Positions 26,797 to 34,934 of a stretch of 64,000 nt of DNA are shown in pieces; within the stretch, counting starts at the first letter, position 1; the number at the start of each line of letters is the position of its first letter. This DNA comes from Ramlibacter agri (GTDB taxonomy: Bacteria; Pseudomonadota; Gammaproteobacteria; Burkholderiales; Burkholderiaceae_C), in the NCBI RefSeq assembly GCF_012927085.1, contig NZ_JABBFX010000003.1:310001-374000 (forward strand). The letters run 5' to 3'. Both the position numbers and the translations under genes were made by a program. The notes under the pieces are model-generated. The model was not told the DNA's origin, did not search any database, and worked only from the letters and a program-made list of their open reading frames with translations.

Positions 26797-27789
26797 ATGA
26801 AGAAGCTCCTGACCCTCACGGCCGCCGCCCTGGCGCTGGCCTTCTCCGCCACCGCCCCCGCCCAGGATGCCTGGCCCGAAAAGGGCAAGACCATCACCAT
26901 CGTCGTGCCCTTCACGGCCGGCGGCCCCACCGACAAGGTCGCCCGCGACCTGGCCGAAGCCCTGCGCAAGCCGCTGGGCAACGCCAACATCATCATCGAC
27001 AACGCCGCCGGCGCCGGCAGCCAGGTCGGCACCTCCAAGGTGGCGCGCGCCAACCCGGACGGCTACACGCTGCTGCTGAACCACATCGCCATGGCGACGA
27101 TGCCGGGCCTGTACCGCAAGCTGCCCTTCAGCGTCGAGAACGATTTCGAGTACCTGGGCATCGTCAACGACGTGCCGATGACGCTGGTGGGCAAGCCCTC
27201 GCTGCCGGCCAACAACTTCAAGGAACTCACGACCTGGATCGCTGCCAACAAGGGCAAGATCAACCTGGGCAACGCCGGCGTCGGCTCCGCGTCGCACCTG
27301 TGCGGCCTGCTGTTCCAGAGCGCGATGCACACCGAGATGACGCCCGTGCCGTACAAGGGCGCCGCGCCGGCGCTGGCCGACCTGATGGGCGGCCAGATCG
27401 ACCTGCTGTGCGACCAGACCACCAACACCACGCCGCACATCGAGGCGAAGAAGGTCCATGCCTACGGCGTCACCACCGCCAAGCGCCTGACGGTGCCGGC
27501 GCTGAAGGACCTGCCCACGCTGCAGGAAGCCGGCCTGAAGGGCTTCGAAGTGACGATCTGGCACGGCCTGTACGCGCCCAAGGGCACGCCGGCCGCCGTG
27601 CAGAAGCGCATCAACGAAGCGCTGAAGGTGGCCCTGAAGGATCCGCAGTTCATCAAGAACGAAGAGATGCTGGGCGCGGTGATCGCCACCGACAAGCGCA
27701 TCGAACCGGCGGAACACAAGAAGTTCGTGGCTGCGCAGATCGGCATCTGGACGCCGATCATCAAGGCGGCCGGCGTTTACGCCGACTGA
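26797..27789 (+). CDS. Bug-type (TctC) solute-binding protein
   Basis: 330 residues. Signal peptide MKKLLTLTAAALALAFSATAPAQ; mature part with TITIVVPFTAGGPTDKVARDL (PFxAGGPTD, the family's ligand-binding loop) and NAAGAGSQVGTSKVARANPDGYTLLL. VPYKGAAPALADLMGGQIDLLCDQ is the conserved second-lobe motif. The ATG at 26797 is 22 bases after the hydrolase stop. It is the last gene of this operon, followed by a strong terminator. No membrane components are encoded nearby. Confidence 0.92.
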   Translation: MKKLLTLTAAALALAFSATAPAQDAWPEKGKTITIVVPFTAGGPTDKVARDLAEALRKPLGNANIIIDNAAGAGSQVGTSKVARANPDGYTLLLNHIAMATMPGLYRKLPFSVENDFEYLGIVNDVPMTLVGKPSLPANNFKELTTWIAANKGKINLGNAGVGSASHLCGLLFQSAMHTEMTPVPYKGAAPALADLMGGQIDLLCDQTTNTTPHIEAKKVHAYGVTTAKRLTVPALKDLPTLQEAGLKGFEVTIWHGLYAPKGTPAAVQKRINEALKVALKDPQFIKNEEMLGAVIATDKRIEPAEHKKFVAAQIGIWTPIIKAAGVYAD

Positions 27790-27806
27790 GCGTTTCCTGC
27801 TTCGTG

Positions 27807-27837
27807 AAAACGGCCCCGTTCGGGGCCGTTTTTTTTT
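27807..27837 (+). terminator. Rho-independent terminator
   Basis: AACGGCCCCG (27809-27818), loop TT, CGGGGCCGTT (27821-27830), followed by seven more T. It lies 18 bases after the Bug gene stop and closes the esterase operon. Confidence 0.93.
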
Positions 27838-27840
27838 GCC

Positions 27841-27899
27841 TCGCTGCGCAGCCTTGCGAAGCGCGTCGGGCGGTGCGCAGCGAGCTGCGCACCCCACAT
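27841..27899. repeat. Compound palindromic repeat element, diverged copy
   Basis: 27872-27899 matches the right arm of the element at 20735-20808 with two substitutions and keeps the inner palindrome (GGTGCGCAGC, GA, GCTGCGCACC). The left part (CGCTGCGCAGCC..GCGAAGCGC) is a decayed version of the left arm and spacer. It sits directly after the terminator. Confidence 0.75.
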
Positions 27900-27939
27900 T
27901 TTGCGAAGGCGGCGTGATCCGGGCCGACAATCCAGGGCC

Positions 27940-28626
27940 ATGAACGAGCAACTCGAACTCATGGCCGCGGACGGCCACCGTTTCGGCGCCTACGCTGCCC
28001 GCCCTGCCACCGCCGCCCGCGCGGGCATCGTGGTGCTGCAGGAGATCTTCGGCGTCAACGCGCACATCCGCAGCATCTGCGACCGGCTGGCCGCGCTCGG
28101 CTACCTGGCCGTCGCGCCCGCGCTGTACGACCGCGCCGAGCGCGACGCGCAGCTGGCCTACGGGGCCGAAGGCGTGGCGCGCGGACGCGCGATCCGCCAG
28201 CAGGTGAACGACGATGTCGCGATGCGCGACGTGGCCGCAACTGTCGACGCGATCGGCGCCGAACTCGGCCCGCAAGGCAAGATCGGCGTCATCGGCTTCT
28301 GCTGGGGCGGCACGCTGGCCTGGCTGGCCGCCGCTCGGCTGGCACGCGTGGACGCCGCAGTGGCTTTCTACGGCACCGGCATCGCCGGCTACCTGGCCGA
28401 GGCGCCGCGCAAGCCCGTGCTGCTGCACTTCGGCCGCCAGGACACCAACATCCCGCAGGCCGACGTGGCGAAGCTCCGCGCTGCCTTCCCCGCCGTGCCG
28501 GTGCACGAGTACGACGCAGGCCACGGCTTCAACTGCGACGACCGCGCGGCCTACGAGCCGGCCAGCGCGAAGGCGGCGTGGGACCGCACGACGGCCTTCT
28601 TCGCGGAGCAGCTCACTCGGGCTTGA
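27940..28626 (+). CDS. Dienelactone hydrolase family protein
   Basis: 228 residues, the standard length for carboxymethylenebutenolidase-type hydrolases, which open dienelactone in chlorocatechol breakdown or act on related lactones and esters. The cysteine-type triad is visible: Cys121 in IGFCWGGTLAW, Asp in FGRQDTNIPQAD and His in YDAGHGFNCDD. The Glu that pairs with the Cys is in VVLQEIFGVN. ATG at 27940; the 12 codons before it are in frame but have no support. Stands alone after the terminator and palindromic element; its 3' end overlaps the convergent permease gene by 14 bases. Confidence 0.92.
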   Translation: MNEQLELMAADGHRFGAYAARPATAARAGIVVLQEIFGVNAHIRSICDRLAALGYLAVAPALYDRAERDAQLAYGAEGVARGRAIRQQVNDDVAMRDVAATVDAIGAELGPQGKIGVIGFCWGGTLAWLAAARLARVDAAVAFYGTGIAGYLAEAPRKPVLLHFGRQDTNIPQADVAKLRAAFPAVPVHEYDAGHGFNCDDRAAYEPASAKAAWDRTTAFFAEQLTRA

Positions 28627-30151
28627 CGCTGCCGGGGCTGCGGCGCAGCAGCAGGCGCTCGATGAGGTCGAACACCCACTGCGTCACCAGCGCCAGCGCC
28701 GCGGCGGGCACCGCGCCAGCCAGCATGAAGGCGGTGTCGTTGACGGCCAGCCCGGCGACGATGCGTTCGCCCAGGCCGCCCGCGCCGATGAAGGTGGCGA
28801 CGGTGGCCATGCCCACGTTCAGCACCGCCGCCGTCTTGATGCCGGCGAAGAGCGTGGGGGCGGCCAGCGGCAGTTCGATGGAGCGCAGCACCTGGCCGCG
28901 GCGCATGCCCAGCGCCAGCGCGGCGTCGCGCATGCCTTGCGGCACGCCCACCAGGCCCGCATGCGTGTTGCGCACGATGGGCAGCAGCGCATAGACGGCC
29001 AGCGCCAGCAGCGCCGGCACGAAGCCGATGGTGCCGACGATGGCGATCAGGAAGGCGAGCAGGGCCAGCGAAGGCACGGTCTGCACCATGCCCACCACGC
29101 CCATCAGCGCACCGGCCAGCCGCGGCCGGCGCTGCGCGACGATGCCCAGCGGAATGCCGATGGCGACCGCGATCGCCAGCGAGGCGAACACCAGCACCAG
29201 GTGCTGGCGCAGCAGGCGCGGCAGGTCGGGCGCGAACAGGCGGTCGATGAAACTCCGGCCGGTCGTCTGGGTGGTGTCCGCCTTGCCGGCGACGAAGCCC
29301 TTCGCCACCTCCTCGAAGGTCTTGCCGTCGATCTCCACCTGCCCGTTCATGCCTTGCATCGTCGCTTCGTCGATGCGGTTGGCGAGCGGGGCCAGCGGCT
29401 TCTCGTCCACCGAAGCCCGCATCAGCAGAACCGCGTCGTAGCGCGGGAAGAAATTGCGGTCGTCCTTCAGCACGCGCAGCTTCAGCCGCGCGATCTGGGC
29501 GTCGGTGGTGTAGGCATCGACCACGTCCACCTGCTTCTGCGCCAGCGCCTGGTAGGCCAGGCCGTGGTCCAGGCCGCTGCCCGGGTCGAAGGGGATCGCA
29601 TAGGCCTTTTTCAGCGCCGGCCATCCGTCGGCCCGTACCAGGAATTCGTGCGACAGGCCGAAGCGCAGCTGCCCCTTCGCCTTCGCCAGGTCCGACAGGC
29701 TGGCGATGCCCAGCCGCGCCGCGTCGTCTTCGCGCATCGCCAGCGCATAGCTGTTGTTGAAGCCGAGCGGCACGCCCACCTTCAAGCCGCGCGGCTTCAG
29801 CCAGTCGTTGATCTGCGCCAGCGTGGGTGTTTCGTTGGCGGGCAGGTCCTTCTTCAGCAGCTCGCGGACGATGGTGCCGGTGTATTCCGGATAGAGCTGG
29901 ATGCTGTTGCTGGCCAGCGCCTGGTCCATCACCGCGGTGTTGCCCAGGCCCTGCCTGTGCTGCGCCGGCACGCCGGCCTGCTGCAAGGTCTGGCTGACGA
30001 TTTCGCCGAGGATGTAGCTCTCGGTGAAGCGCTTGGAGCCGACGACGACAGGGTCGGCGGCGAAGGCGGGCCAGGCCGCAAGAAGCGTGGCCGCAACGGC
30101 CAGCAGGCGCAGGGCGTGGCGGAGCGTGGGGAGCAGGGGGGAGGCGGCCAT
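28613..30151 (-). CDS. Glycine-betaine/choline-type ABC transporter: receptor-permease fusion
   Basis: 512 residues. An N-terminal signal (ending AFA/AD) leads into an OpuAC/OsmF-like receptor (about 30-300; VVVGSKRFTESYILGEIVSQ, NSIQLYPEYTGTIVREL, VVDAYTTDAQIARLKLRVL). From about 300 it becomes an OpuAB-like permease with six helices and the EAA-type loop GMRDAALALGMRRGQVLRSIELPLA. The start ATG at 30151 begins MAASPLLPTLRHALRLL. In this fusion the receptor is N-terminal and joined to the membrane by a periplasmic first helix. No ATPase gene is adjacent, so it must borrow one encoded elsewhere. The ligand may be betaine, choline or another quaternary amine. Confidence 0.9.
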   Translation of the reverse strand: MAASPLLPTLRHALRLLAVAATLLAAWPAFAADPVVVGSKRFTESYILGEIVSQTLQQAGVPAQHRQGLGNTAVMDQALASNSIQLYPEYTGTIVRELLKKDLPANETPTLAQINDWLKPRGLKVGVPLGFNNSYALAMREDDAARLGIASLSDLAKAKGQLRFGLSHEFLVRADGWPALKKAYAIPFDPGSGLDHGLAYQALAQKQVDVVDAYTTDAQIARLKLRVLKDDRNFFPRYDAVLLMRASVDEKPLAPLANRIDEATMQGMNGQVEIDGKTFEEVAKGFVAGKADTTQTTGRSFIDRLFAPDLPRLLRQHLVLVFASLAIAVAIGIPLGIVAQRRPRLAGALMGVVGMVQTVPSLALLAFLIAIVGTIGFVPALLALAVYALLPIVRNTHAGLVGVPQGMRDAALALGMRRGQVLRSIELPLAAPTLFAGIKTAAVLNVGMATVATFIGAGGLGERIVAGLAVNDTAFMLAGAVPAAALALVTQWVFDLIERLLLRRSPGSVKPE

Positions 30152-30343
30152 TCGCTGCGCAGTATGCGCGAAGGCTTGGCGGCGCGCTACTTGGCGCCAG
30201 GCCTCACGAGGCGCCTGCCCCGCTTTCAACTTTCTCGCGCACCCACGGCAAGCCTGGGTCAGGTCCGCGACTTCCTGGGAGTTGCGATCGACGCCCCACC
30301 GGGACCGATCGAGGGACCGGCATCTTCGCGATGGGTGAAGCCT

Positions 30344-30886
30344 TCATGCTTCATCACGATAGCCGAGCACAACTGCTTGCGTCTTCGGATCGAGAAGCGC
30401 ATTGAATCGGTTTGCCTCCAGGATGGATGCCTCTGTTCCGTCCGCGTACAGAACCGCAAGCCACGAAGGTTCGACCTTTCGCGGGTCCGGGAGCAGCTCT
30501 TGCTGGAGTGCGTGCTGCATCGCCTTGACCACTGTCTTGTTTCGAGCGATTTCGAGCAGCTTCATTCGCTGGCGCTCCGTTCCCGTTGCGGACGTGAACG
30601 TCAGGGATCGAAGGTGAGCCAGGTTCCTTTTCCATTCGGCTCGCAAAGCAAGATCGTCTTCCGTCGGTTCGACGATCCTGCTGAGTGCATGCGTGTAGCG
30701 GGAGAGGTCCGGTCGACCCAGGAGAGCCTGGATCGATCCCCGGATCAGGTGCGGCGGGAGATTCAGGCACGGCCTGGACCCGGCATCGAATGCGACGGAC
30801 GGATCCCAGCCGTCCCGGAAGAGGCATTGCATGACCTCGTCGACCGACTTTGGTGCTCCAAGGGACGGAGTACCTGGTTGATCCAT
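30344..30886 (-). CDS. Hypothetical protein in a lower-GC patch
   Basis: 180 residues, mostly hydrophilic and helical-looking, with no signal peptide or membrane segment. I recognise no family. Visible features: PSLGAPKSVDEVMQCLFRDG near the N-terminus, a Lys/Arg-rich middle (ERQRMKLLEIARNKTVVKAM) and EPSWLAVLYADGTEASILEA near the end. The ATG at 30886 is 8 bases after the stop of the DUF2867-like gene, so the two form an operon. Base composition is visibly lower in GC than in neighbouring genes. The coding call rests on the operon arrangement and an ORF that extends cleanly to the stop; an overlapping antisense frame exists. Confidence 0.6.
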   Translation of the reverse strand: MDQPGTPSLGAPKSVDEVMQCLFRDGWDPSVAFDAGSRPCLNLPPHLIRGSIQALLGRPDLSRYTHALSRIVEPTEDDLALRAEWKRNLAHLRSLTFTSATGTERQRMKLLEIARNKTVVKAMQHALQQELLPDPRKVEPSWLAVLYADGTEASILEANRFNALLDPKTQAVVLGYRDEA

Positions 30887-30894
30887 GGCTGCGC

Positions 30895-31440
30895 TTACGC
30901 TTCCGCCGCCGGCGGCCAGCCGCTCCGTGCCGCGCTCCGAAGGCTGGATTGAACGACCCAGCGATGAAACGGGGCGATGAGAAAGATATAAAAACGACCC
31001 AGGCGATTGTGGCAATGGACCACGGTCGACAGGACCAAGCGACGCCGGGCTCCCGTCGACGACGGGCCGGAACACAGGACCGAGAGCCTGAAGTCCAGGT
31101 GCTTGTCGTCCTCTCCGAGAACGACTTCGGTGGGACCCGTGCTGTAGATCCTGAAGATGCCGAGCCGGCCCGCTCCGCTCTCCGCCTCCAGTGCGGCGAG
31201 ATGCCTGGCTGTCTTGAGGCCGAAACCGGCCACGAGCGCGTCTCGAACCTTCATCAGGCGGCCGATCCACGGCGGCTGGTGGGCGAAGATGAACCTCGCC
31301 AGCAATTCGGGTTGGGCCGACGCTCCGGCGGGCAGCTCGATCGCGTAAGCGTCGGCGAGGTTCGTCGACGCGTAGGCCTTGGCAACCGCCGACTCCGCAG
31401 GGAGCGGCACAGAGGTCGGGCGAGAGTGTCCGGTCCGCAT
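30895..31440 (-). CDS. DUF2867-like protein
   Basis: 181 residues. The segment GIFRIYSTGPTEVVLGEDDKHLDFRLSV and the later VVHCHNRLGRFYIFLIAPFHRWVVQSSL match my memory of DUF2867 proteins, quoted here as key pieces (EVVLGEDDKHLDF; GRFYIFLIAPFHRWVV). The function of that family is unknown; some members are fused to NAD-binding epimerase domains. ATG at 31440, 21 bases after the stop of the His/Asp-rich gene on the same strand. Codon use is less GC-rich than in flanking genes, which suggests transfer together with the following hypothetical gene. Confidence 0.7.
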   Translation of the reverse strand: MRTGHSRPTSVPLPAESAVAKAYASTNLADAYAIELPAGASAQPELLARFIFAHQPPWIGRLMKVRDALVAGFGLKTARHLAALEAESGAGRLGIFRIYSTGPTEVVLGEDDKHLDFRLSVLCSGPSSTGARRRLVLSTVVHCHNRLGRFYIFLIAPFHRWVVQSSLRSAARSGWPPAAEA

Positions 31441-31461
31441 CGCGTGCCGCAGGCCGCCGGC

Positions 31462-31878
31462 TCAGTGCCTGTGCTTGTCGTGGCCGCGACCATGGTCGTG
31501 GTCGTGGTCACGATCGCGGTCGTCCCAATCGCGCCGATCGTGGCGGTCATGCCGGTGTTCCTCGACCATCACGTGCTGCTGGTACCAGTTGTCCCGGACG
31601 AAGTAGACCGGCGTGCCGCAGGCGTTGTATTCGTGGCAGTGCTTGGACCAGTGCTTCTGGTGGCCGGGCGGCACCCACAGGTAGACCGGCTGCACGACAT
31701 GCACCGGACGCTGGATGATCACGGGCTGCGCCATCACCACTTCGGGCTGCGGGAAGCGGCCGATGTCGATGCGGCCGTACGCGCCCGGCTGGCTGATGTT
31801 GATCGATACGCCGACGTCAGCGGCGCTCGCCGAAAACGCCGCGGCGGCAAATCCCAACGCGAAAAGCAGTTTCTTCAT
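31462..31878 (-). CDS. Secreted His/Asp-rich small protein
   Basis: 138 residues. Signal peptide MKKLLFALGFAAAAFSASA (cleavage ASA/AD). The central part has RPVHVVQPVYLWVPPGHQKH and the two-cysteine block WSKHCHEYNACGTPVYF, which would fit a disulfide. The last 33 residues or so are a low-complexity run of His, Asp and Arg, a plausible metal-binding tail. I recall similar periplasmic hypothetical proteins in Comamonadaceae, without known function. Preceded by AAGGAATCAA upstream of its ATG at 31878. Confidence 0.85.
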   Translation of the reverse strand: MKKLLFALGFAAAAFSASAADVGVSINISQPGAYGRIDIGRFPQPEVVMAQPVIIQRPVHVVQPVYLWVPPGHQKHWSKHCHEYNACGTPVYFVRDNWYQQHVMVEEHRHDRHDRRDWDDRDRDHDHDHGRGHDKHRH

Positions 31879-32000
31879 TTGATTCCTTGCAGGTTGAACA
31901 GCCAGCTGTTCAACGGCTTATTTTCCGCCATCGTTGACCTGGGCTTGCATCAGGGTGCAACAGCGCGCCTCGCGGTCTGCTAACGTTGTCCGCCAGCGCC

Positions 32001-32129
32001 ATGAGCAAGAAGTACATCACGCACAAGATGATCGAGGCCTTCCGCGCCGCGATCGAACATGGGGGCATCGGCGCCGGCGCGGACGCGCTCGGCATGTCCC
32101 AGCCTTCCGTCACTGCCGCGGTCGCCTGA
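32001..32129 (+). pseudogene. LysR helix-turn-helix remnant
   Basis: 42 codons ending in TGA: MSKKYITHKMIEAFRAAIEH, then GGIGAGADALGMSQPSVTAAVA. The pattern IEAFRAAIEHG..GAGADALGMSQPSVT is the first helix and the helix-turn-helix of a LysR-type regulator (compare F.AV.E.GS...AA..L..SQP.VS..I). It ends exactly where the recognition helix should continue into RxLE, and no later frame restores a LysR effector domain before the kinase gene. Best read as a truncated regulator; a tiny expressed DNA-binding peptide is possible but there is no clear ribosome-binding site. Confidence 0.6.
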
Positions 32130-32159
32130 GTTTCCGCGCTGGTGCATCATCGCACCTGC

Positions 32160-33242
32160 ATGGAAACCACCAGCCTGAGCCTGCCGAACCGGCCCCACCG
32201 CCTGTGGCGGCGGGTGCTGTGGATCTGGGGCGCGTTCTGGGTGCTGATGTTCCTGATCGGCGCGCAGGAATACCTGTGGACGGGTGGCAAGCAGTTGTGG
32301 AACCCGGTCGTCGAATACGGCATCGCGGCCCTGGTGTCGACCGCGCTGGCCGTGGTGCAAGTGCGGCGCTCGCTGCGCTGCGACCACCTGCTGGGGCAGC
32401 CGGCGCGCTGGTTCCTGCGCATGTGGGCCTGGATGCCGCTGCAGGTGGTGGCCTTCATCGCGGCGATTCGTGGGCTGCGGCTGGTTTTCTACGCGCTCGC
32501 CGGCCTGCCCTTGCACCCCGCGCTGCAGGTGGAGTCGCTGCCTTACGAGGCGATCAAGTTCAGCCTGTTCTATGCGCTGCTGGGTGGCATCCAGTTCGGC
32601 GTGCACTCCTACCGCGCCTGGGCCACGGAGCGGCTGCGCGCGGAGCAGCAGGCGCGGCTCGCGCAGCAGGCGCAGCTGGCCCAACTGACGCAGCAGCTGC
32701 AACCGCACTTCCTCTTCAACGCCTTGAACACCGTGTCTTCGCTGATCCACACCGATCCGGACCAGGCCGACGCGCTGCTCACGCACCTGGGCAGCCTGCT
32801 GCGCGCCGCAACGGATGCCAGCCAGAAGCCCGAGCAATCGCTGGACGAGGAGATGGCGCTGCTGCGCGCCTATGCGGACATCATGGCGCAGCGTTTCGGC
32901 GACCGCGTGCGGATCGCCTGGGAGGTCGACGCGGGCGCCGGCCATTGCAGGGTGCCCACGCTGGGCCTGCAGGCGCTGCTGGAGAACTGCTTCCGCCACG
33001 TCGTCGAAAAGCGCCGTGCGCCCACGCACATCGTGGTGCGGGCGGCGCACCACGCGGGCATGCTGCGGGTGGAGATCGAAGACGATGGTGACCTGCAGGT
33101 GCTGCCGGCGAGGCGCGGCGTGGGCCTGGGCAACCTCGAGCGGCGGCTGGCTTCGCTGCACGGCGCCGGCGCCCGCCTGACCTTGCGCCTGCGGCCCGGC
33201 GGCGGGCTGCTCGCCGGCGTGGAGCTGCCATGCGCGCACTGA
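32160..33242 (+). CDS. Sensor histidine kinase, LytS/YehU type
   Basis: 360 residues. Four or so hydrophobic segments in the first 165 residues, a short Gln/Ala coiled stretch (EQQARLAQQAQLAQLTQQLQ), then the His-kinase motif with phospho-acceptor His183 in LQPHFLFNALNTVSSLI. The ATPase part keeps the N box (LGLQALLENCFRHV), EIEDDGD as G1 and GVGLGNLERRLASL as G2. ATG at 32160; no good Shine-Dalgarno is visible. Its stop lies 13 bases inside the response-regulator gene. The signal it senses cannot be inferred. Confidence 0.92.
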   Translation: METTSLSLPNRPHRLWRRVLWIWGAFWVLMFLIGAQEYLWTGGKQLWNPVVEYGIAALVSTALAVVQVRRSLRCDHLLGQPARWFLRMWAWMPLQVVAFIAAIRGLRLVFYALAGLPLHPALQVESLPYEAIKFSLFYALLGGIQFGVHSYRAWATERLRAEQQARLAQQAQLAQLTQQLQPHFLFNALNTVSSLIHTDPDQADALLTHLGSLLRAATDASQKPEQSLDEEMALLRAYADIMAQRFGDRVRIAWEVDAGAGHCRVPTLGLQALLENCFRHVVEKRRAPTHIVVRAAHHAGMLRVEIEDDGDLQVLPARRGVGLGNLERRLASLHGAGARLTLRLRPGGGLLAGVELPCAH

Positions 33243-33949
33243 TCGTCGACGACGAAGCGCCGGCGCGCGACAAGCTGCGGCGCATGCTGGCCGCTTTCGA
33301 CGACGTCGAGGTCGTCGGCGAAGCGGACGGCGGCGCCGCTGCGATGGAGCTGGCGGCGCAGCTGCAGCCGGACGTGATCTTCCTGGACGTGCAGATGCCC
33401 GAGGTGGACGGCTTCGCGGTGGCCGCGTCGCTGCCCGACGACGGCCCGGAACTGGTGTTCGTGACGGCCTTCGACCGCTACGCGCTGCAGGCCTTCGACG
33501 CGCAAGCCGCCGACTACCTGCTGAAGCCGGTGGAGCCGGCGCGGCTGCAGCGGGCGATCCGGCGCCTGCGCATGGTGCCGCGCGTGCAGGCCGCACGCCC
33601 GCAGGCTGCGACGCCGACCACGCAACTGCTGGTGGTGGATCGCGGCGCGACCCACGTCGTGCGCAGCGCCGACATCCAGTGGCTGCAGTCGGCCGACAAC
33701 TACGTCAACCTGAAGCTGGCGGGCCGCACCTTCCTGCTGCGCCGCACGCTCGAATCGCTGCTGAAGGACCTGGGGCCGGGCTTCGTGCGCACGCACCGGG
33801 GCGCCGCGGTGGCGCTGGCCGCTGTGCGGGCCGTGCGGCCGCGTGGCAACGGCGATGCAGTCGTCGTGCTGCAGGACGGCACCGAGGTCCCTTGCAGCCG
33901 CCAGCACCGGCCGGCGCTGCTGGAGCGGCTGCAGGCCCCGGCCGGCTGA
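33230..33949 (+). CDS. Response regulator, LytTR DNA-binding family
   Basis: 239 residues. Receiver domain (1-120): acidic pocket DDE at 7-9, phospho-acceptor Asp53 in VIFLDVQMPEVDG, Thr in VFVTAFDRYAL and Lys in DYLLKPVEPARL. The C-terminal LytTR domain (about 135-235) has DIQWLQSADNYVNLKLAGRT and FVRTHRGAAVALAAV. Overlaps the kinase gene by 13 bases; cognate partner. Targets are not visible; LytTR regulators often act on genes close by, here possibly the sterol-desaturase-like gene. Confidence 0.95.
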   Translation: MRALIVDDEAPARDKLRRMLAAFDDVEVVGEADGGAAAMELAAQLQPDVIFLDVQMPEVDGFAVAASLPDDGPELVFVTAFDRYALQAFDAQAADYLLKPVEPARLQRAIRRLRMVPRVQAARPQAATPTTQLLVVDRGATHVVRSADIQWLQSADNYVNLKLAGRTFLLRRTLESLLKDLGPGFVRTHRGAAVALAAVRAVRPRGNGDAVVVLQDGTEVPCSRQHRPALLERLQAPAG

Positions 33950-34025
33950 CGGTTCGCCCCGCCAGGGACGCGGTTCGTCCCAAAGCGCTTGGCGGCTCCG
34001 GCGGCCGTCCGTAGGCTGCAAAGCC

Positions 34026-34922
34026 ATGGAAATCCTCTACGCCATCCTCAAGGCCGCCGTGGTCACGGTGCTGGCTTCGTCGCTGATCGAGGCGCTGGTG
34101 CTCTCGTGGCGCCAGGGCTTCGCCGGCTACGACTGGAAGGCCTCCGGCATCTCGGTCATCGACTTCCTGGTGCGCGAGTACCCGCTGGCCGTGCTGCTCC
34201 CCCTGGGCTTCTGGTTCGGCGCGATGGACTGGTTCTGGCAGCACCGGCTGTGGACCCTGCGCATGGACCACTGGACCGGCTGGGCCGCCTGCTTCCTGGG
34301 CCAGGAGTTCTGCTACTACTGGTACCACCGCGCGGCGCACCGCGTGCGCTGGTTCTGGTGCTCGCACGCCGTCCACCATACGCCCAACCAGCTGAACCTG
34401 TCGGCCGCCTACCGCTTCGGCTGGACCGGCCGGCTGACCGGCACGATCGCCTTCTTCATGCTGGCGCCGCTGTTCGGCATGCCGCCGCGCATCGTGCTGA
34501 TGCTGCTGTCGCTGAACCTGCTGTACCAGTTCTGGACGCACGCCACCTGGATCCCGCGCCTGGGCCCGCTGGAGTGGATCCTGAACACGCCCTCGGCGCA
34601 TCGCGTGCACCACGCCTCCAACCTCGAATACCTGGATGGCAACTACGGCGGCGTGCTGATCGTGTTCGACCGCCTGTTCGGCACCTACATCCCCGAGCGC
34701 GCCGACCTGCCGTGCAAATACGGCCTGGTCGAGCCGATCACGGGCTACAACCTGCTGACGATCGAGTTTCACCAATGGGTCGGCCTGTGGCGCGACCTGC
34801 GCACGGCCCGCTCGTTCGGCGAGGCCTGCGGCTACCTGCTCAAGCCGCCCGGCTGGCGTCCGGGTGGCGAAGGCAGGACGACGGAGGATTTGCGGCGGGA
34901 GGCGGTGGCGGCGACGGCCTGA
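34026..34922 (+). CDS. Sterol desaturase / fatty acid hydroxylase family protein
   Basis: 298-residue integral membrane di-iron enzyme. Histidine clusters expected to bind iron are present: YYWYHRAAHRVRWFW, CSHAVHHTPNQLN and SAHRVHHASNLEYLD, in the family's order. Several hydrophobic helices precede and separate them. The substrate is a lipid of some kind (hydroxylation or desaturation); bacterial members act on fatty acyl, carotenoid or hopanoid-like lipids. ATG at 34026, 76 bases after the response-regulator stop. Confidence 0.92.
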   Translation: MEILYAILKAAVVTVLASSLIEALVLSWRQGFAGYDWKASGISVIDFLVREYPLAVLLPLGFWFGAMDWFWQHRLWTLRMDHWTGWAACFLGQEFCYYWYHRAAHRVRWFWCSHAVHHTPNQLNLSAAYRFGWTGRLTGTIAFFMLAPLFGMPPRIVLMLLSLNLLYQFWTHATWIPRLGPLEWILNTPSAHRVHHASNLEYLDGNYGGVLIVFDRLFGTYIPERADLPCKYGLVEPITGYNLLTIEFHQWVGLWRDLRTARSFGEACGYLLKPPGWRPGGEGRTTEDLRREAVAATA

Positions 34923-34934
34923 AACCCCGTGTAT

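Noticed and set aside
31910..32113. 67-codon minus-strand frame with a hydrophobic stretch
   Set aside because: Lies antisense to the LysR remnant, has no ribosome-binding site and no family features.
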